Below are positions 23,389 to 36,600 of a DNA stretch of 64,000 nt, piece by piece (the first letter of the stretch is position 1; the number at the start of each line of letters is the position of its first letter). The notes beneath the pieces are model-generated. The model was not told the DNA's origin and searched no databases. It worked only from the letters and a program-made list of their open reading frames with translations. The translations under genes and the position numbers were made by a program. Origin of the DNA: Notospermus geniculatus. Taxonomy: Eukaryota; Nemertea; Pilidiophora; Heteronemertea; Lineidae. The stretch covers positions 704,763 to 768,762 of the forward strand of contig NMRB01000029.1 of the NCBI GenBank assembly GCA_002633025.1, in the 5' to 3' direction.

Positions 23389-26300
23389 AAGCTATAATTG
23401 TAATTGCTGAATAGGCCTCCGTCGATTTTATATGAAAGGCTTTCGCCCTCAAGTGACATTTTCAAAATCTTTGACAAAAAACCGACAGTATGAAACGAGT
23501 TTTCGGTGTGAAAGTAGGAGATGTCACTTAGCGTCGACAAAATTTCGGTGATGGTACGTTTTGACACAGAGAGTAAACAATCAATCAACAGTCCTCAAAG
23601 GACTGCTTAAATCTAATACACTTTCTTATACAACTTTATTGCATTATGGCAATGTATTGACCAGCTATAGAATGACAAATTCCGAAGCAGCTCGCCAAAT
23701 TCGTTCGAATTGTATAAATTATAGAGTTACGAGTTACCAAGCTTTACATGTCAGTCATTATTTTGAATACTTAGGCGATGTAGCACTGACTGTCAAACTT
23801 GATGGATGAAATTGGTAAATGTATGGATTAAGGGTAAGTCTGGACAGTCCGAAAATGAGCAGGGACACGGCCGATTCAGCCACAAAACCAGTACGCATGA
23901 TACATGGTGTTGAAGAAACGTGTGCAAAGTCATTGGTCATGTCTGCGAGACCGGAAGTCGTGACTGTGACCTGTGTCGCGGAATGAAACTCGCAGATATG
24001 GGGTTAGCACAGAGTGGTTTTAGCTCAGGGACATAGCTCGCAGAGGTGAGATGTGTTGCTAGCTGTCAACATTAGTCTGTTCGCACCCAACTGAAGGCCC
24101 AGAGTGGATATACGGAGCTCGTGGTAGCTGACACGTGCGCCCTATTTTACCCAAGGTTCTTTTTCGCTTCCCTTGCAAAAACAATACTCGACAAACTCTC
24201 GCCACCAAAATTATCCAATAATTTTGGGCTTTTTAAGAAGCAATGGCTGTTGCAGTTTATAGATTGTTGGATTTTTCTATTATTTCCTGATAAAACTCGC
24301 ATCGTTCCTCTTCTACTTTTGCCATCTATTATTGAACGAAATGTAATGATTGCCAATAGTCAATAGCGAAGGCACTATATTTGGAGAATACATTGGTTGA
24401 TCCGATCATGCAAACAACAAAATTCCTCCACAAGAAAACATGTTTTAAGGCAGTTGCACGGCTGTGACGTCATGGGATTAGGAACACAAAAGTGTTCTAA
24501 CTTCATTTCGGTCTTTTTGAAAATGATGTTGTCGTCGACGTATTTTTACCGTGGCACCAAGTTCTAGCTATCGGCACAAAGGTAAAAGTGCAACAGGAGC
24601 TGTCAGTCAGATGACCAATAGGTGTCACTACGGTCCAAATGCCTAGAGGACCCATTCATGGTTGATTGAGCACCAATCGGGAGAATTTTCTATTGTATTG
24701 GTCCGCTAGAACATTGCTGCCGTCTTCTGGCGACAGGCGCGGCTGGCTGTTCTATTGTAGTGAACGCATAAAGAAGCAATCATCGGTACACGGTTCTGTT
24801 ATGGCAGACGCAGACAAGAAGCCGTTGCCATCAGCCTGCCAAGCTCTCACCGTCCTAAACCATGACGTCATTAATACATGTATTAGACGACCCAAAAATG
24901 TTATTAGCGGGAACGACAAGCTAGATGTTGCGACCATGCTAAAGTACGATGACACCGATGGCGTTTAAAATCTACAAAGTGTATTAAGTCAGAAAAATTG
25001 GAGCATTCGTATGCCAAAACAGCCAAACGAAGTTCGGTTGAAAAACCATTGGAATTTGCAAAGGTATGAATTCAATTTCCAGCAGTAGTGTTTTTTAATT
25101 CATTACAATATCCCTGTACGCGATTGATGGGCTGAAAGAAAGTTAATTTCACAAAACGGTGTAAATCAAGCCAAATTACCCCGACTCAGCTAATAGTTCA
25201 GTAAATAAAACATGCAGTGGAGTGACGCAAAGTGCAATTGTGTTTTAAAGTACATGTACATGTCAACAAAACACATCGTCAATCTTTTTACAATACACTG
25301 TGTAGGCCTACACATGTAGATGTACATGTACATGTAGTTAGTATGACTACTGTGCACACGGCACACTGCTTCCATGTTTGAAGGCCGTCCGTCGGACCTG
25401 AATCCGCAGAATTTAAAAAAAAATTGTTTGAAAAATTACAAAGTGTGCAGTGGGATTTGGTTCTTCAGTTATCGTAAATTGTCAGATCGAATGGTATTCA
25501 TCTGGTAGCCCTCCCCATGACGTAGGCAATTGTCATAGAAACTGCTCGGACAATGTTACCGCTACGACTCTGTGTTTATTTGCTTTAGTATAGACCCTGC
25601 AGGGGAGAATGCATGATGTTTACCAATGTTTCAGTCGCCATGAACCTTTCGCATACAAACTCACCCGAGAGGGCAATGGCCGGAGAGTTTTCGCCTCCTG
25701 GTGTAGTATTTCAAAACTGCAAACCATGTAAGAGTAGATTGCAAGGGTGAGTGATGAATTATAATTGGTTGTCAATCTAAAATTCCTTGTTCGGAATAAA
25801 TCTATTTGCTTCGAGTGCGGTTAGAGTTTAGGTCGCCATGAAAACGTGCTATGGTAGTCGGAGGACGAACTTCTGCCCATTGTATCATTTTCCCGTGAGT
25901 GGTGAGGAATTTTGATACTGCCTCCTACATGTAACTGGCCGGATGCATCTTGCAGACACACGAATGCAAGATCCCCTCCGTCGGTTGGGGCTGGCATCAA
26001 TCCGCACAGCAGAGCCATAGAATATTATTGACGACCGGAAGTATATGTAAGCTGGACATGCGCAGGAGATTGGGCTGGCATGTTCGTCGTCCTTCGACCT
26101 CTCCGCACGAAAGAGGTAAAAAGCTCCTGGATCGGCCATGGTTCGCTTTTCTTGATGTCGATGGGGTTCGAAGCAAATGAGGGACGGTGCGACGTCTTGG
26201 GCCTCGTTCTTCCCAAAGAAAAAGCATAATTCATCATATCTTTCCTTTCTTAAAAATCGAGTTTTTTATGCAGTATGGAAGCTGTTTTTACGAGTAAATA

Positions 26301-26567
26301 TAAATACCATGGTTCGGGCAAAACGGGTTGTGTAACATTCTTCTGAAGGTTTCTCTTGCAAAGCATGTTTAGTCGCCATTGTTGTAAGCGGCAGCGAGAG
26401 AGAGTATTTATGTGTCAAGCAGGAGTTGGTAAAACTGGCCGAAAAATAAACACAGAGAGAGAGAAAGGCGTGCAGTAAAAACACCCTTGCCTAAAAACAT
26501 GGATTGGTTCTTCACAATCTTGCGTGCGTTTCCATATTCGTCTAGTGTTGATTCCTTCATAGTTTCA
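23389..26567. other. Spacer
   Basis: No supported gene. It contains a partial R1 repeat near 24005-24052 and ACATGT-rich tracts at about 25250-25340. Confidence 0.45.
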
Positions 26568-27082
26568 GGGCCGTATGTACGGGTCGGACTTCAGCCTAAA
26601 GTATAGCTTAAAGCGAATGGCTCGCGGGGTTTGTTGTGGCGCCATGACAGTGGGTCATCGATATCAAGCAGTATTTTGAGAAAAAGGCAAAAGAAGGATT
26701 TTAGTTTAATGGGAAATGCATTAGACAGCCAAACTTCTGAGGCGCATTCTGCAAAATCTGCCGCTTCAAAATCAATGGGAATAGTACAAAATGTACATCT
26801 TGACCTACTGAATTTGAAAACGTCATTAACCCAATTTAACAAATTTTTACTGGAACCTCGTCCCCAGTGTTTACATTCACATATTTGTACAGGTGTTGCA
26901 TATGGCTGGGGCACGACTTTGCCTGGAGGCTAGATTCACTCTCTATGGAAGGTACCACCAAAAATGTAAACAAACCCCGCGAGCCATTCGCTTTAAGTTA
27001 GACTTTCTCTTTGCTTGAAGCATTGAGAAAAGTCAGACTTAAATGAAGGTGTGCCTGAAGTCCGAGCTGTGCATACGGCCCT
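26568..27082. mobile_element. Outer inverted-repeat element hosting a TTAA MITE
   Basis: agggccgtatgtacgggtcg... (26568-26595) pairs with 27055-27082 (about 24 of 28 bases). The TTAA element at 26608-26996 occupies most of its interior. Confidence 0.5.
26608..26996. mobile_element. TTAA-flanked MITE, 389 bp (piggyBac-like ends)
   Basis: Termini ttaaagcgaatggctcgcgg... (26608 on) and the exact complement ending 26996, about 25 bp. TTAA stands at both ends. No transposase. An open frame inside (about 26631-26933) is probably chance. Confidence 0.72.
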
Positions 27083-27122
27083 CAGTGTTGATAAGATTCC
27101 AATGACTTTCCCCGGAGCGTTA

Positions 27123-27349
27123 TTAAGGGACCCTAGGCAGCCTCCTCGTAGCCATTTTGATGTGCTCATTACACCAATCAATTTGGCATGAGAAACTAAA
27201 TCTGACATTTTAAATGTCAGATTTAGTTTCTCATGCCAAATAATATTGCAAGTAAAATACACTGACCATCATCATTGAGCCAAAATTCGTAGGTTGCTAG
27301 TTGCTAGCGCCACCTGCGATGAAATGAACGCACTGTAGTGTCCCTTTAA
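27123..27349. mobile_element. MITE-like element with perfect palindromic core, copy 2
   Basis: Ends are of the TTAAGGGAC / GTCCCTTTAA type; the flanking body (attgcaagtaaaat, gctagcgccacctg) matches the element at 63-350. The core at 27181-27241 is a perfect palindrome with 30-bp arms and a 1-bp centre. Confidence 0.72.
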
Positions 27350-28180
27350 AAGGACCGATTCAAACTAAACTGGAACTGTATTCGCCGACTTCAGAACGTT
27401 TAAAAATAGTTTGGTACGATCACTTTATTTCAAGCGCTGGGGGAAAATGGTTTTTTCAAAGAAGCCCCTCCCCTCGAGGCCACGTTTAGAAGTTGGCTTC
27501 AATGAAAATGAAATTCCTCCACCAACATCTGAACAATGGACAAATTTTTAATATGGAATTGCATAGAAGAATATTCGAAAGTTTTTTTAGGGTTTTCAAG
27601 GCAAGAGTATATTAACATAGGCTCCATTTTTTTTCCATCCCATTTTCATGATTAATATATGATGCAAAAAAACGTCTACCGGTACGAATATGAGTATAAG
27701 TAATGTTGAGGTAAGCGCAGCGGCTAGTTGAAGGAAAAAAAACAACGCCTAAGAAATTGCGAATCGAATTGGAATTTTGGAATGTGTTTCCATGGCACCC
27801 CTTTTTAAAAAATCCGGCGAATGGTTCCCTAATACCTCAAACGGCATTTACATTGTGTTATAATTATCCCTTGGATAGTGCATATACCGCCGTGATATAT
27901 TTTTGGCTCCTTCTTCGTCTGCTGCTGTATGATGGGGTGACGGTGTTAATCAGCAACAACAAAAGAAGCGGAATTATCATACGGCGACATTACTGTGTAC
28001 AGAAATCTCAATTCGGTTGATAGGCCTACGAAATACGGGACTGAAGGGGGGGTCGACGACGTTCCTGAGTACCCGGGGGTAGGCCTACCCGTAGCCTTGG
28101 CCCCGCCAACAGCGATTCGTATCCCAACCGAACAAAGCTTTGCTCTGTACATGCAGGGACGGGAGTATTGCCTCAATAAG
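27350..28180. other. Spacer
   Basis: AT-rich; nothing to annotate. Confidence 0.4.
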
Positions 28181-28307
28181 GAGTTTTCGCAAAGCCCGGC
28201 CCGAAACGCCAACGCCAACACCAAACCCATTGTTCGATGCCACGAAGAGAGCACCAAACAAAAGGATAGACGTTTGCGTTGGCGTTTCGGGGACTTTGCG
28301 AAAACTC
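28181..28307. mobile_element. MITE-like hairpin, second copy of the 13.6-kb element
   Basis: gagttttcgcaaagcccggc... (28181-28215) pairs with 28276-28307. The interior (aaacccattgttcg, aaaggatagacg) matches 13599-13718 closely. Confidence 0.7.
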
Positions 28308-28765
28308 TGTAATGAAAGACGAAGTCGTCGAAACTCGGTAAATAATGTTTTAAAAAATCTTAGTAATTGAGTCTTCATTATTAGTTGTAATTTTTTTGCC
28401 GAGTGAACTGTGCACATTTTCCGAGCAATTTGTACCATGTATACATGTACATAGTCTGTAAAATCAAGTTCGTATTCCTGCAACATTTAAAACCATGGGA
28501 ATAAACGTTCGTAAGATATTTTGACAATTTCGTTCGACTTATTTCATACCGTATAGGGCTTGGCCTTTATGTTCCTTTTCTCCCATCAGCAATATGGAAG
28601 TGAGGTTGACCGTTCCTGGGCCATGAGACCTTCGCAACTTTGCGAGCATGCACATTTTCATTTGATGTTTCAATTGCCTCGTGCGTCCTCGCAAAGTTAA
28701 GACTTTGTCTGTCCCAACTCAGATGGAGAGCAGACATTAGACTGGGTTGCTGTCTTTGCCGGTTC

Positions 28766-28985
28766 GGCTTTTCCCAATTCGCCTTCTTTTTCCCATTTCG
28801 CCTTATTCCTCCCATTTCGCCATATTCCCATTTCGCCTTTTCCCTTATTGCCTTATTCCCATTTCGCCTTCTTTTCCCCATTTTGCCTTATTCCCATATT
28901 GCCTTATTCCTGTTTCGCCTTTTCCCATTTCGCCTTATTCCCACATCGCCTTTCCCATTTCGCCTATTCCATATCGCCTTGCCCA
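28766..28985. repeat. Minisatellite of CCCATTTCGCCTT-type units
   Basis: About 14 irregular units of 13-18 bp. The same unit occurs as an inverted pair at 54896-55015 and 55088-55262. Open frames here are products of the repeat. Confidence 0.75.
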
Positions 28986-29099
28986 TTGGTTGCGCCGCAG
29001 GAGTGAAGCGACAAAGATTGGAATATTGGTTTTGATGCCTAACGTCAGATGGCGCAGACATTGCCTCATTGCGACTTTTGAACATCCACCATCGCCAAT

Positions 29100-30517
29100 T
29101 CACCACTAGAGGCGCTTTTGCTCTTAACCGTCCATCTTACTTCCAGTTGTTCTCTTTAGAATAATTATATCTAGCATCAAGAATATATATATTCTTGCTA
29201 GCATGCGTGTGTTTACTTCTTTCGAGTTCTGTTGTTGTTTCATTGTGACTGCCATTCATCATGCAAGGAAGGCTGTAATAAATGAACTGTTAGTGAGGTC
29301 CTAGCACACATAACTACACAGCTTGCAAGCGAAAGTTGGTCCAACGATGGCCATGTGCATTTCTATAAATAAATTCAATTACTTTGGGATGAACCAATCA
29401 CGTGCAGAATCGCGCACGCACTGCCTGTCCTCGAGGACAGAGATCGGTCTACGCGTTTACGACGAGTGGCGCATCTAGCGGTGAATTTGTGATGATGAAT
29501 GTTGAAAAATTGCATCCGTCCCGGATTTGTTTTGACATGTTTGACGCTTGACGTTTCTACTGCTGGTTTTGTTGATTTTCTAACCGACGTTTTGTGAAAA
29601 CTCCACCGCAACAAGAAAGAATACAACTCTACAATGGTTTGTATCAATGATTTTTCACTATATATGTACTCTTGCATTGAACATATGAGGAATCCGGGCG
29701 GAATCGGCCAACCCCCGGCGGCCTCGGCTCGGGCCGCCGACGACTGACCACTCACTCCGTCACTGCGGGATGACAGGCTTCGTCGTGCATTGTTGTGTAC
29801 ATGGTCACGCACATGCAGATATGCGCAGGCCTAGGCCTACCCGTGCGGTTTTGGCAATCATGACAATAGCCAATAGGCCTAGGCCTAGGCCTAGTGCCTG
29901 GAGATAGGCCTAAACATTAAAGAACTTGCGGTTTCATACCAAACCAAAGCCAACTCCAACCAATTCAGTCTGATTTGCCCGCATTTGGTCCGATTCGGTG
30001 TTCTTACGAACGTCATGTTGTGGTTTCCTGCTAAATTCCAGGACGCAACGAACAGTCGTTCTTTTCTCTGTTCGCTTGCATGATTTGGGCTTACTCTAAT
30101 GTCTATAGTTTGCATGCTTAGCTTAAGTAGCCCAGATATTTTTTGGCATAATTGATTGAACAGGTTAATCGAAGATTGAGTCAGTATTTTGCATGCACAT
30201 GTATTGCTAGCTGTAATACCTACATGTATCAAGGGGTACTGACAGACCACTGATTTGGTCAAGCATGTCGAGTTGGACCACTTGATTTGAAGCCTCGCTG
30301 GAGGTCTGACATGTCTGAGGTTTGCAGTACATTGTAGTTTTGCCGGCAGTCTCATGATGAAGACTTTACATGTAGACATAGACTAATAAGAGTATTGCTG
30401 GATTTGTAACTTCCCTATCACTCAGGATAACTCCTCTTAGTTTTAGATCATGATGTTACTATTGTGAAGTCAAACTCAAAAGTTCCGCTTCACCTCCCGT
30501 CATCCACTTGTGCCATC
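29100..30517 (+). promoter_or_regulatory. Probable AGTPBP1 promoter / 5' UTR region
   Basis: About 1.4 kb before the first coding ATG. A short CpG-dense stretch lies at 29695-29780 (cggcggcctcggctcggg and neighbours) and an AGGCCT run at 29872-29897. No TATA box or transcription start is evident. Assigned by position only. Confidence 0.25.
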
Positions 30518-30662
30518 ATGGAGCGAGGCTGCAGATACAAGACACTTTTCGAAGGACTAGACAAGTTGAACAATCAAAGAAGTTCATCGCGCTCAAACAC
30601 AGAAGACCTTCAACAGTATCGGTACCATACATCCAAGTTACTAAACTATGTCAACACACAAG
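30518..30662 (+). CDS. AGTPBP1: AGTPBP1 exon 1 (start codon)
   Basis: It begins [19 protein letters not shown] and ends before gtgagg at 30663, phase 1 out. The pattern L..LDKLN...Y.TSKLL matches the start of vertebrate CCP1. No in-frame ATG lies between the upstream stop (30428) and this one. A 5' UTR exon may exist upstream but cannot be seen. Confidence 0.85.
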
Positions 30663-33600
30663 GTGAGGAGACACTGACTGGGGACAAAGTAATTCACTCA
30701 GCATCAAATACTGTCATTTAAAAGTTGGTAGAAGGATATTTGTCTGCAGAAAGTCTTAAAACAAATTGTCTTTGGGGACAGATTGTCATGCGAATATGAC
30801 TTGGTTGTGGATGGTAGGAGACAAGTTGTTACATGAGCTGTCAGCTAGTGGCGCATCCATTGGGCATGTTGGGCACATCAGCACATATGTCACCTCTGAG
30901 GTTCTGGGTTCGATACACAGTTCGGTGCCATTCATCCAAGTATCAAGCTATGGTTCGCTAATCAGAGGTGTGTTCATCTGTGCTGTATGCCAATAGACGA
31001 TTCTCGAATTCGCAGATCTGCGCTCTTCCGCCGAAATCGTAAACACAACCTTGGTCTGAAACTGAATGACGTGACGCAGAGAACCCCATTACAGTGACTT
31101 CGACGACATTGCGTCAGAGTCGACCATTGCTGAATCATGGATTGCTTCACATCAGCTGGTTTCAGACCGAGGTTGTGTTTGCGATTTCGGCGGAAGTGCG
31201 CGCGCGCAGGTCTTTCTCGTTTACATGTACGTCAATTTGGGGTTTGTCTATCGTTTTCTGTATTTCCAGACAAATTGAACAGGGACAATTTGGTCAAAAA
31301 CGGAGCATATGTCGACTCACTGATTACAACATTAGAGGTGAGGGTAAAAAGTTGAATGTACATTATGTAGCAAACTGTTTGGCTAAACTTTGTGCCAGAT
31401 TTGCAAAGCTGGTCTTAACCTGGGCCTGTAAAATGTGATTTTGAAGGTGAATGCCGATATGTGTGATAAACCAACAAAGTTGAATTGTTGGTGCAGTGAA
31501 GTTTGGAAGTGCATGCTGGCCTTCTGCTTATACAGTATATGTCAAAATTTGCCTTGTCATGTATCAGGCCTTGTTCAGTTTTACATGTACGGTGTTGATT
31601 TAGGCATACCGACATGCATGACATGTACATGTATCTTGCACAAGTTTGGATGCCAATGATTACACTATAAAGGCAAATTATACAAATGCATGTCTGTTTG
31701 CATAAATACCACAACTCTTAACCATGTTAACAGTGATAGTGCCAGGCATGCAAGAGTCACTGCCAACACCCTTATGCGGGTGATCCACTGACTTGACGAC
31801 GAGTTTACGATCAGTTGGCGACCTGTTCACGACGGCAGTCGTGAACCAGTCGTCAACTCGTCGCAAACTGATCGTAAAGAAATGACGTAACGTTGAAGCT
31901 GATCCACCGAAAAAATACGTAGTGCTACAGAGCAAACTTTACGACGAGTTGACGACTAGTTTGCGACCAAATCAAACATGTTTGATCTCGTCGTAAACTC
32001 GTCGCAAACTAGTCGTCAACAAATTTCAGTCGTGAACGAGTCGCAAACCCGTCGTGAACGAATCGTGAATACTGATCCACCTGCCACGATTTTTCGTCGT
32101 CAACTAGTCGCAAACCCGTCGTGAACAAGTCGTCAACTGATCGTAAACTCGTTGTTAAGTCGGTGGATCACCCGCATTAGGTTTCTTGATAAAATACTTG
32201 ATATCTGCATGAGAATGCATTTAGGCCACACTTTTTATATTTATTGGATTACGGATTTTTCAGGCCAAAACCTACGTAGGAGGGGAGGGAATAAAAATAA
32301 AAATAAAATACAAAAATCTTTGACTTTTTAATTTTTCCCTAGTGTTACGTGCTATGCGTCACAGAAATTCAAGGGGGAGGGAATAAAAAAAGTGAAATGT
32401 GGTAAAAAAGAAATAAAACCTTTTATTGATGCAACAGAACAAGAGATACATAGGGGCCTATATCCTGAAAATACAGGGCGTCAGCATTTAAATATCTTTT
32501 ACGTTGCACCTAGTGGTGGGCGGGAAAAAAACAAGAACACAAAATAGGCCGTCGGGAATTTTATTTTTTTTCAACATTTTCAAAAAACCTGGGGGGCGGA
32601 TCCGTAATCCAATAAATATAAAAAGTGTGGCCTTACGGTACTTCCCACAATTGTATGAGTAAATTTGTTTTTGGTTATATTTGCCTTGTCAGCTCTGGAC
32701 TTTACTAGTTTTATAGTGGCATGGAAAAGCAGTATCATGACTTATTCACCAGCTTTCACAAATACATGGGTCAATAATTTAATAAACCTGGAGATCTATT
32801 GATCTCTAGTGTCCTTTCGGGCCTTTTGACCTCTTGACAAGACATTAAAGGTGCTTTTAAAATCTGCAATGATGTTGATTTGTAAGGCATTTCAATAACT
32901 GTTGTCAAGTGGTCTGACATGACCTTTTATTGAAGCATTATTTGACAAAGCTTTACACATTTTGTGCCTGTCCTCTCTTCCAACTGGCTTTACTACAGAT
33001 TCCACAATCCATGCACTTCCATGGTGGATGTTGATAATTGTCAGCTTCCTCTCCTATCATTACTAATGTTTCTGACCTATCATCGTGGTCACAGTGATCT
33101 CATCACATGCCACACTTCGTGCTGATTCTACAACCTTGATTGGATCTGCTTGCTTCCACTTCCAGTTGGCGTCAGATTCGACGGTTCTCCACAATGTTGT
33201 GCTGGTCATAATTGAGCTAATTGGAAGAGTTCGTAAGTATATTCTCGTGGAAAAAATGGCTTTGCTGTTCATGTTGTTCTTTGTTACACTGATCACTCAT
33301 GTCAGAAGCCTAAAATGGCCGCAGTCGTCAACAAGTGCAATTATTATTTTGTAGTATTGTAAGCCTACATGTATGGGCTGATGATTTATTTCTACTGTTG
33401 TTTCTCATGGTCACACTAAAAGAGTAATGCAAAGCCTACAAGAGTAATGCTGATCTTTTAAACATTGACCTTAGTGCTTGAAAGAACAGCTGTCAATTGA
33501 GGATGGCATGATGATTGTCAGTCCTGAGGGTGTCCTTAAATAGGGAGGTTCCGCTGACTATTTCAGTTTCAGTTTCATAACTTTGGTTGAGATATATGTA

Positions 33601-36600
33601 CATGTAGTGTTGTATTGTGTCTTTATTTAGGGAGCTATAATGTTGGAGAGTTATCTTTACAAGGTATTCATTAACCCTTTCACTGACAACATACGTACAT
33701 TCCGAAAAACCATTTTGGCCCTGGCTGACCTGACTTACTGCATGCATTAGAATTTCACTCTGTGTTTCGATCATGTGAAAATATGTAAATTATTATTCGT
33801 TATTAAAATGCATGAGTTATTACCACTAAAAATGTTGTGAAATAGGCCCTCTCTTGATGCTTATTGCATGAATGCTTTAGATGAGCCAGTATCTCTGCTA
33901 CATGTACTAATTCCATGTCTAGCTTAAGTTTTATCTTCAAAATACAAATATAATTATTTACAATGCAATCAAGGGTCCCAGCTTGTGTATTTTGAACCAT
34001 AGGAAACATTCCTTGATCACTGTGAAATCGTCCCATTATAGCCATAGACTTGCCTCTTCTGGATACTCATTTCCATCCCGTGCATTTACAAAATCTATCA
34101 TATTGTGTAATGTAAATAAACAGCTGGCGTGTTGTGTTTGTCTGACCTTACTCCTGTCGTCGTTCCAGTTTTGGAATTGGACCATGTCATAAAATCTAGA
34201 TTACATCGAAAAGAGGACTTCAGATTTGATCTCACCTAAATATTTGACCGTTTCTTATGTTCCAAATATTTGTGTGTCATTTATAAGGAGTTCCATATAT
34301 TCCTACCTTTGTAGTCATACTTGATATTGATTCATGTGATCCTACACATAATTAGGTCCATCTACCGGTAACATTAACGGGCAAATAATAATAACGGGTT
34401 TTTAAGGTGAAAGACATAGCTTCCTACCGGACTTGAATTGAACTCACAGACACTGACATCAGGCATCAATCGCCAGCACTCAGGGGCAGCACGTCTTAAC
34501 CACGAGGCCAGATCCCCATCTAACATTACCGGTAACAATATCATATTAAATTTGGATCAAATGGGCTAATGCATGTCCTGTTGACACTAATGACAGATAC
34601 TGAGACAACGTTAATGACCCATCTGGCATCACATCCTCCAACCCATTACACTTTGAACTTTGGTTGTGTCATAATAATCCTCCTTCCTACCAGTTCGTGC
34701 ATGATTATGCACCGCATCACGTTTGCCTCAAATCATGTAATAAACTAGCCTTTGAATTGATGTCAGGAAAGTACTAAGTGCAAAGTATAGTTCCAGCAAT
34801 GCAACAACAACTTTTAAGTGAGATTTCACTATTGTCATTGTACTGTAGTTGCTGTAATACTTGGCTCATTGCTCCTTCATGCTCAGGCACTTGCAACTCC
34901 AAGTATCTCATTTCACAAGCCTGAAAATGGGCCCGAACAAGTCCTTCTTCGCTTTTTTGCAGAGGTTGGTAAGAGGGCAAACGTGTTTGTCTCACATGGC
35001 CTTACCCAAGTCCTGTTCCATCTTCTTGTCGAGGAATCGAAGGAACCAAGTTCAAATGAAGATTACATGATCTCAATTCATCAAGTCTTGGCTAAAATTG
35101 GCCCGAAAGGTGAGCAGCCATGGTCCAGCAGATGCTGTAGAGGTGTTCTTGCATTCTGAACTTGTGTTTATTAGTGGCTTTCTTTGTACAAAATGGCCAT
35201 TCTGTGCCATTGCTTTCTTGGTCAGATCTACTTCGCTGGGCAAGGTATTGGTATTGGCAAAGTACCGGTATCTTTAGTGTAATCAACTCTTCTCGGCATT
35301 CAACTTTAGGAAGAAACATCCTCAGTTCAGAGGGTTTTAGAGAATCAACCCACATTATTGCATGTACAATGTAATTTCGTTCCGTATTTCAGATAGGAAA
35401 TTTGGAGTCAAAGCGCGGCTAGGCCAAGCACTTAGTGTGACACTTGGTATGATAAGGAACCATTTATCTGGCTATAAACTGCTGCAACCATTACTCCATG
35501 TACTCAAGCTTTATTCTGCAAATGGTGAGTATTGCTAGCCATACATGTATGTAAGGAATATATGTCCACCCAACTGCAACAGGCATTCTTAGGGTTGTCG
35601 ACTTTCCATTGTTTTGCCAAGAGATTGTGAGACTTTGCTGATCTACAATGTAAATCTGCCCAATCTTGAGTTTGGACTAGTATGATCCAGTTCTGTTAAG
35701 TGTGCCATGTAAATTCACTTAAAAACCAAGTGTACTTCAAGAAATAAATGAAAGAATTTAAGAACATATTGACCTTTGCAAGAAATTCTATAGAAAAATG
35801 ACAACTTTGTTCTCATAGGCAATGTATGGATCTGTTGATAACATCTTGAGTGCCCCCAAACCAGTTTATTTCAGTGTCAGCTACAACCTGTAGATCAGAG
35901 GCGTAATTGAGTGCAATAAGTGTTGACACAAATTAAGTGGAATCAATCCCTTTCATTGAGACCTTGTTATCTGGATTCGTGTAGATCTGTGTACTCCTAA
36001 ACTTCAAATCTCCATATAGGACATGTTTGTTTGTTCTTGATATCTACATGTAAACCTGGACTCATGCCTTGTGCCAGAAAGTTGGCCACTCTGATCACCA
36101 GTACAAGATCAGCTGTTCCAAAATGTGACAGGTGTTTCAAGATCTTGGATGCTTTTCNCTGACATTGCTCCTAAAGCTGACAGCACACTACAAACAAATT
36201 CATGTCTGGCAGATTGGAAATCGTGTCTGAGAGCTGTGTCGGGGATATAAACCCACTCAGATGAGGATGCACACAGATGTGACAGAGGTTTTTAGCTCAG
36301 ACTCAAAGACATGGCTCCCAGAGATGATCCCACTGAGATTCCCATGTGCTTCCAGCTTTCGAAAGGTGCTTCATCCTTCATGTATTTCTAGCTATTTGTA
36401 CTTGGTGTAGTTTTGGTTGCGTTAGATCTGCATTTGTTATGTTCTTTCCTTTGAATAGTCGTGTTGTCAATTCAAAGTCAACTTATTTCGTATATTCATT
36501 AGAAATGAAAAATTGTTGGTGACACAGTGCTTACATGTATTGTCAGCAGAGAAATGAAAAAACTTTGTTTTTCTGCATCTGGTGTTGTATTTACAGCAGC

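Larger units (their letters stand above)
31338..33165 (+). other. AGTPBP1 intron 2, 1.83 kb
   Basis: It carries two large inverted-repeat elements (31774-32177 and 32222-32635) occupying nearly half the intron. No other exon seen. Confidence 0.7.

Noticed and set aside
24796-24968. Frame beginning MADADKKPLPS
   Set aside because: Short, not recognised, no splice or poly(A) support.
26631-26933. 100-codon plus-strand frame
   Set aside because: It lies wholly inside the TTAA-flanked MITE and resembles no transposase.
28567-29109. Overlapping open frames rich in Phe, Pro, Arg and Ile
   Set aside because: Translation of the CCCATTTCGCC minisatellite on both strands, with no gene signals.
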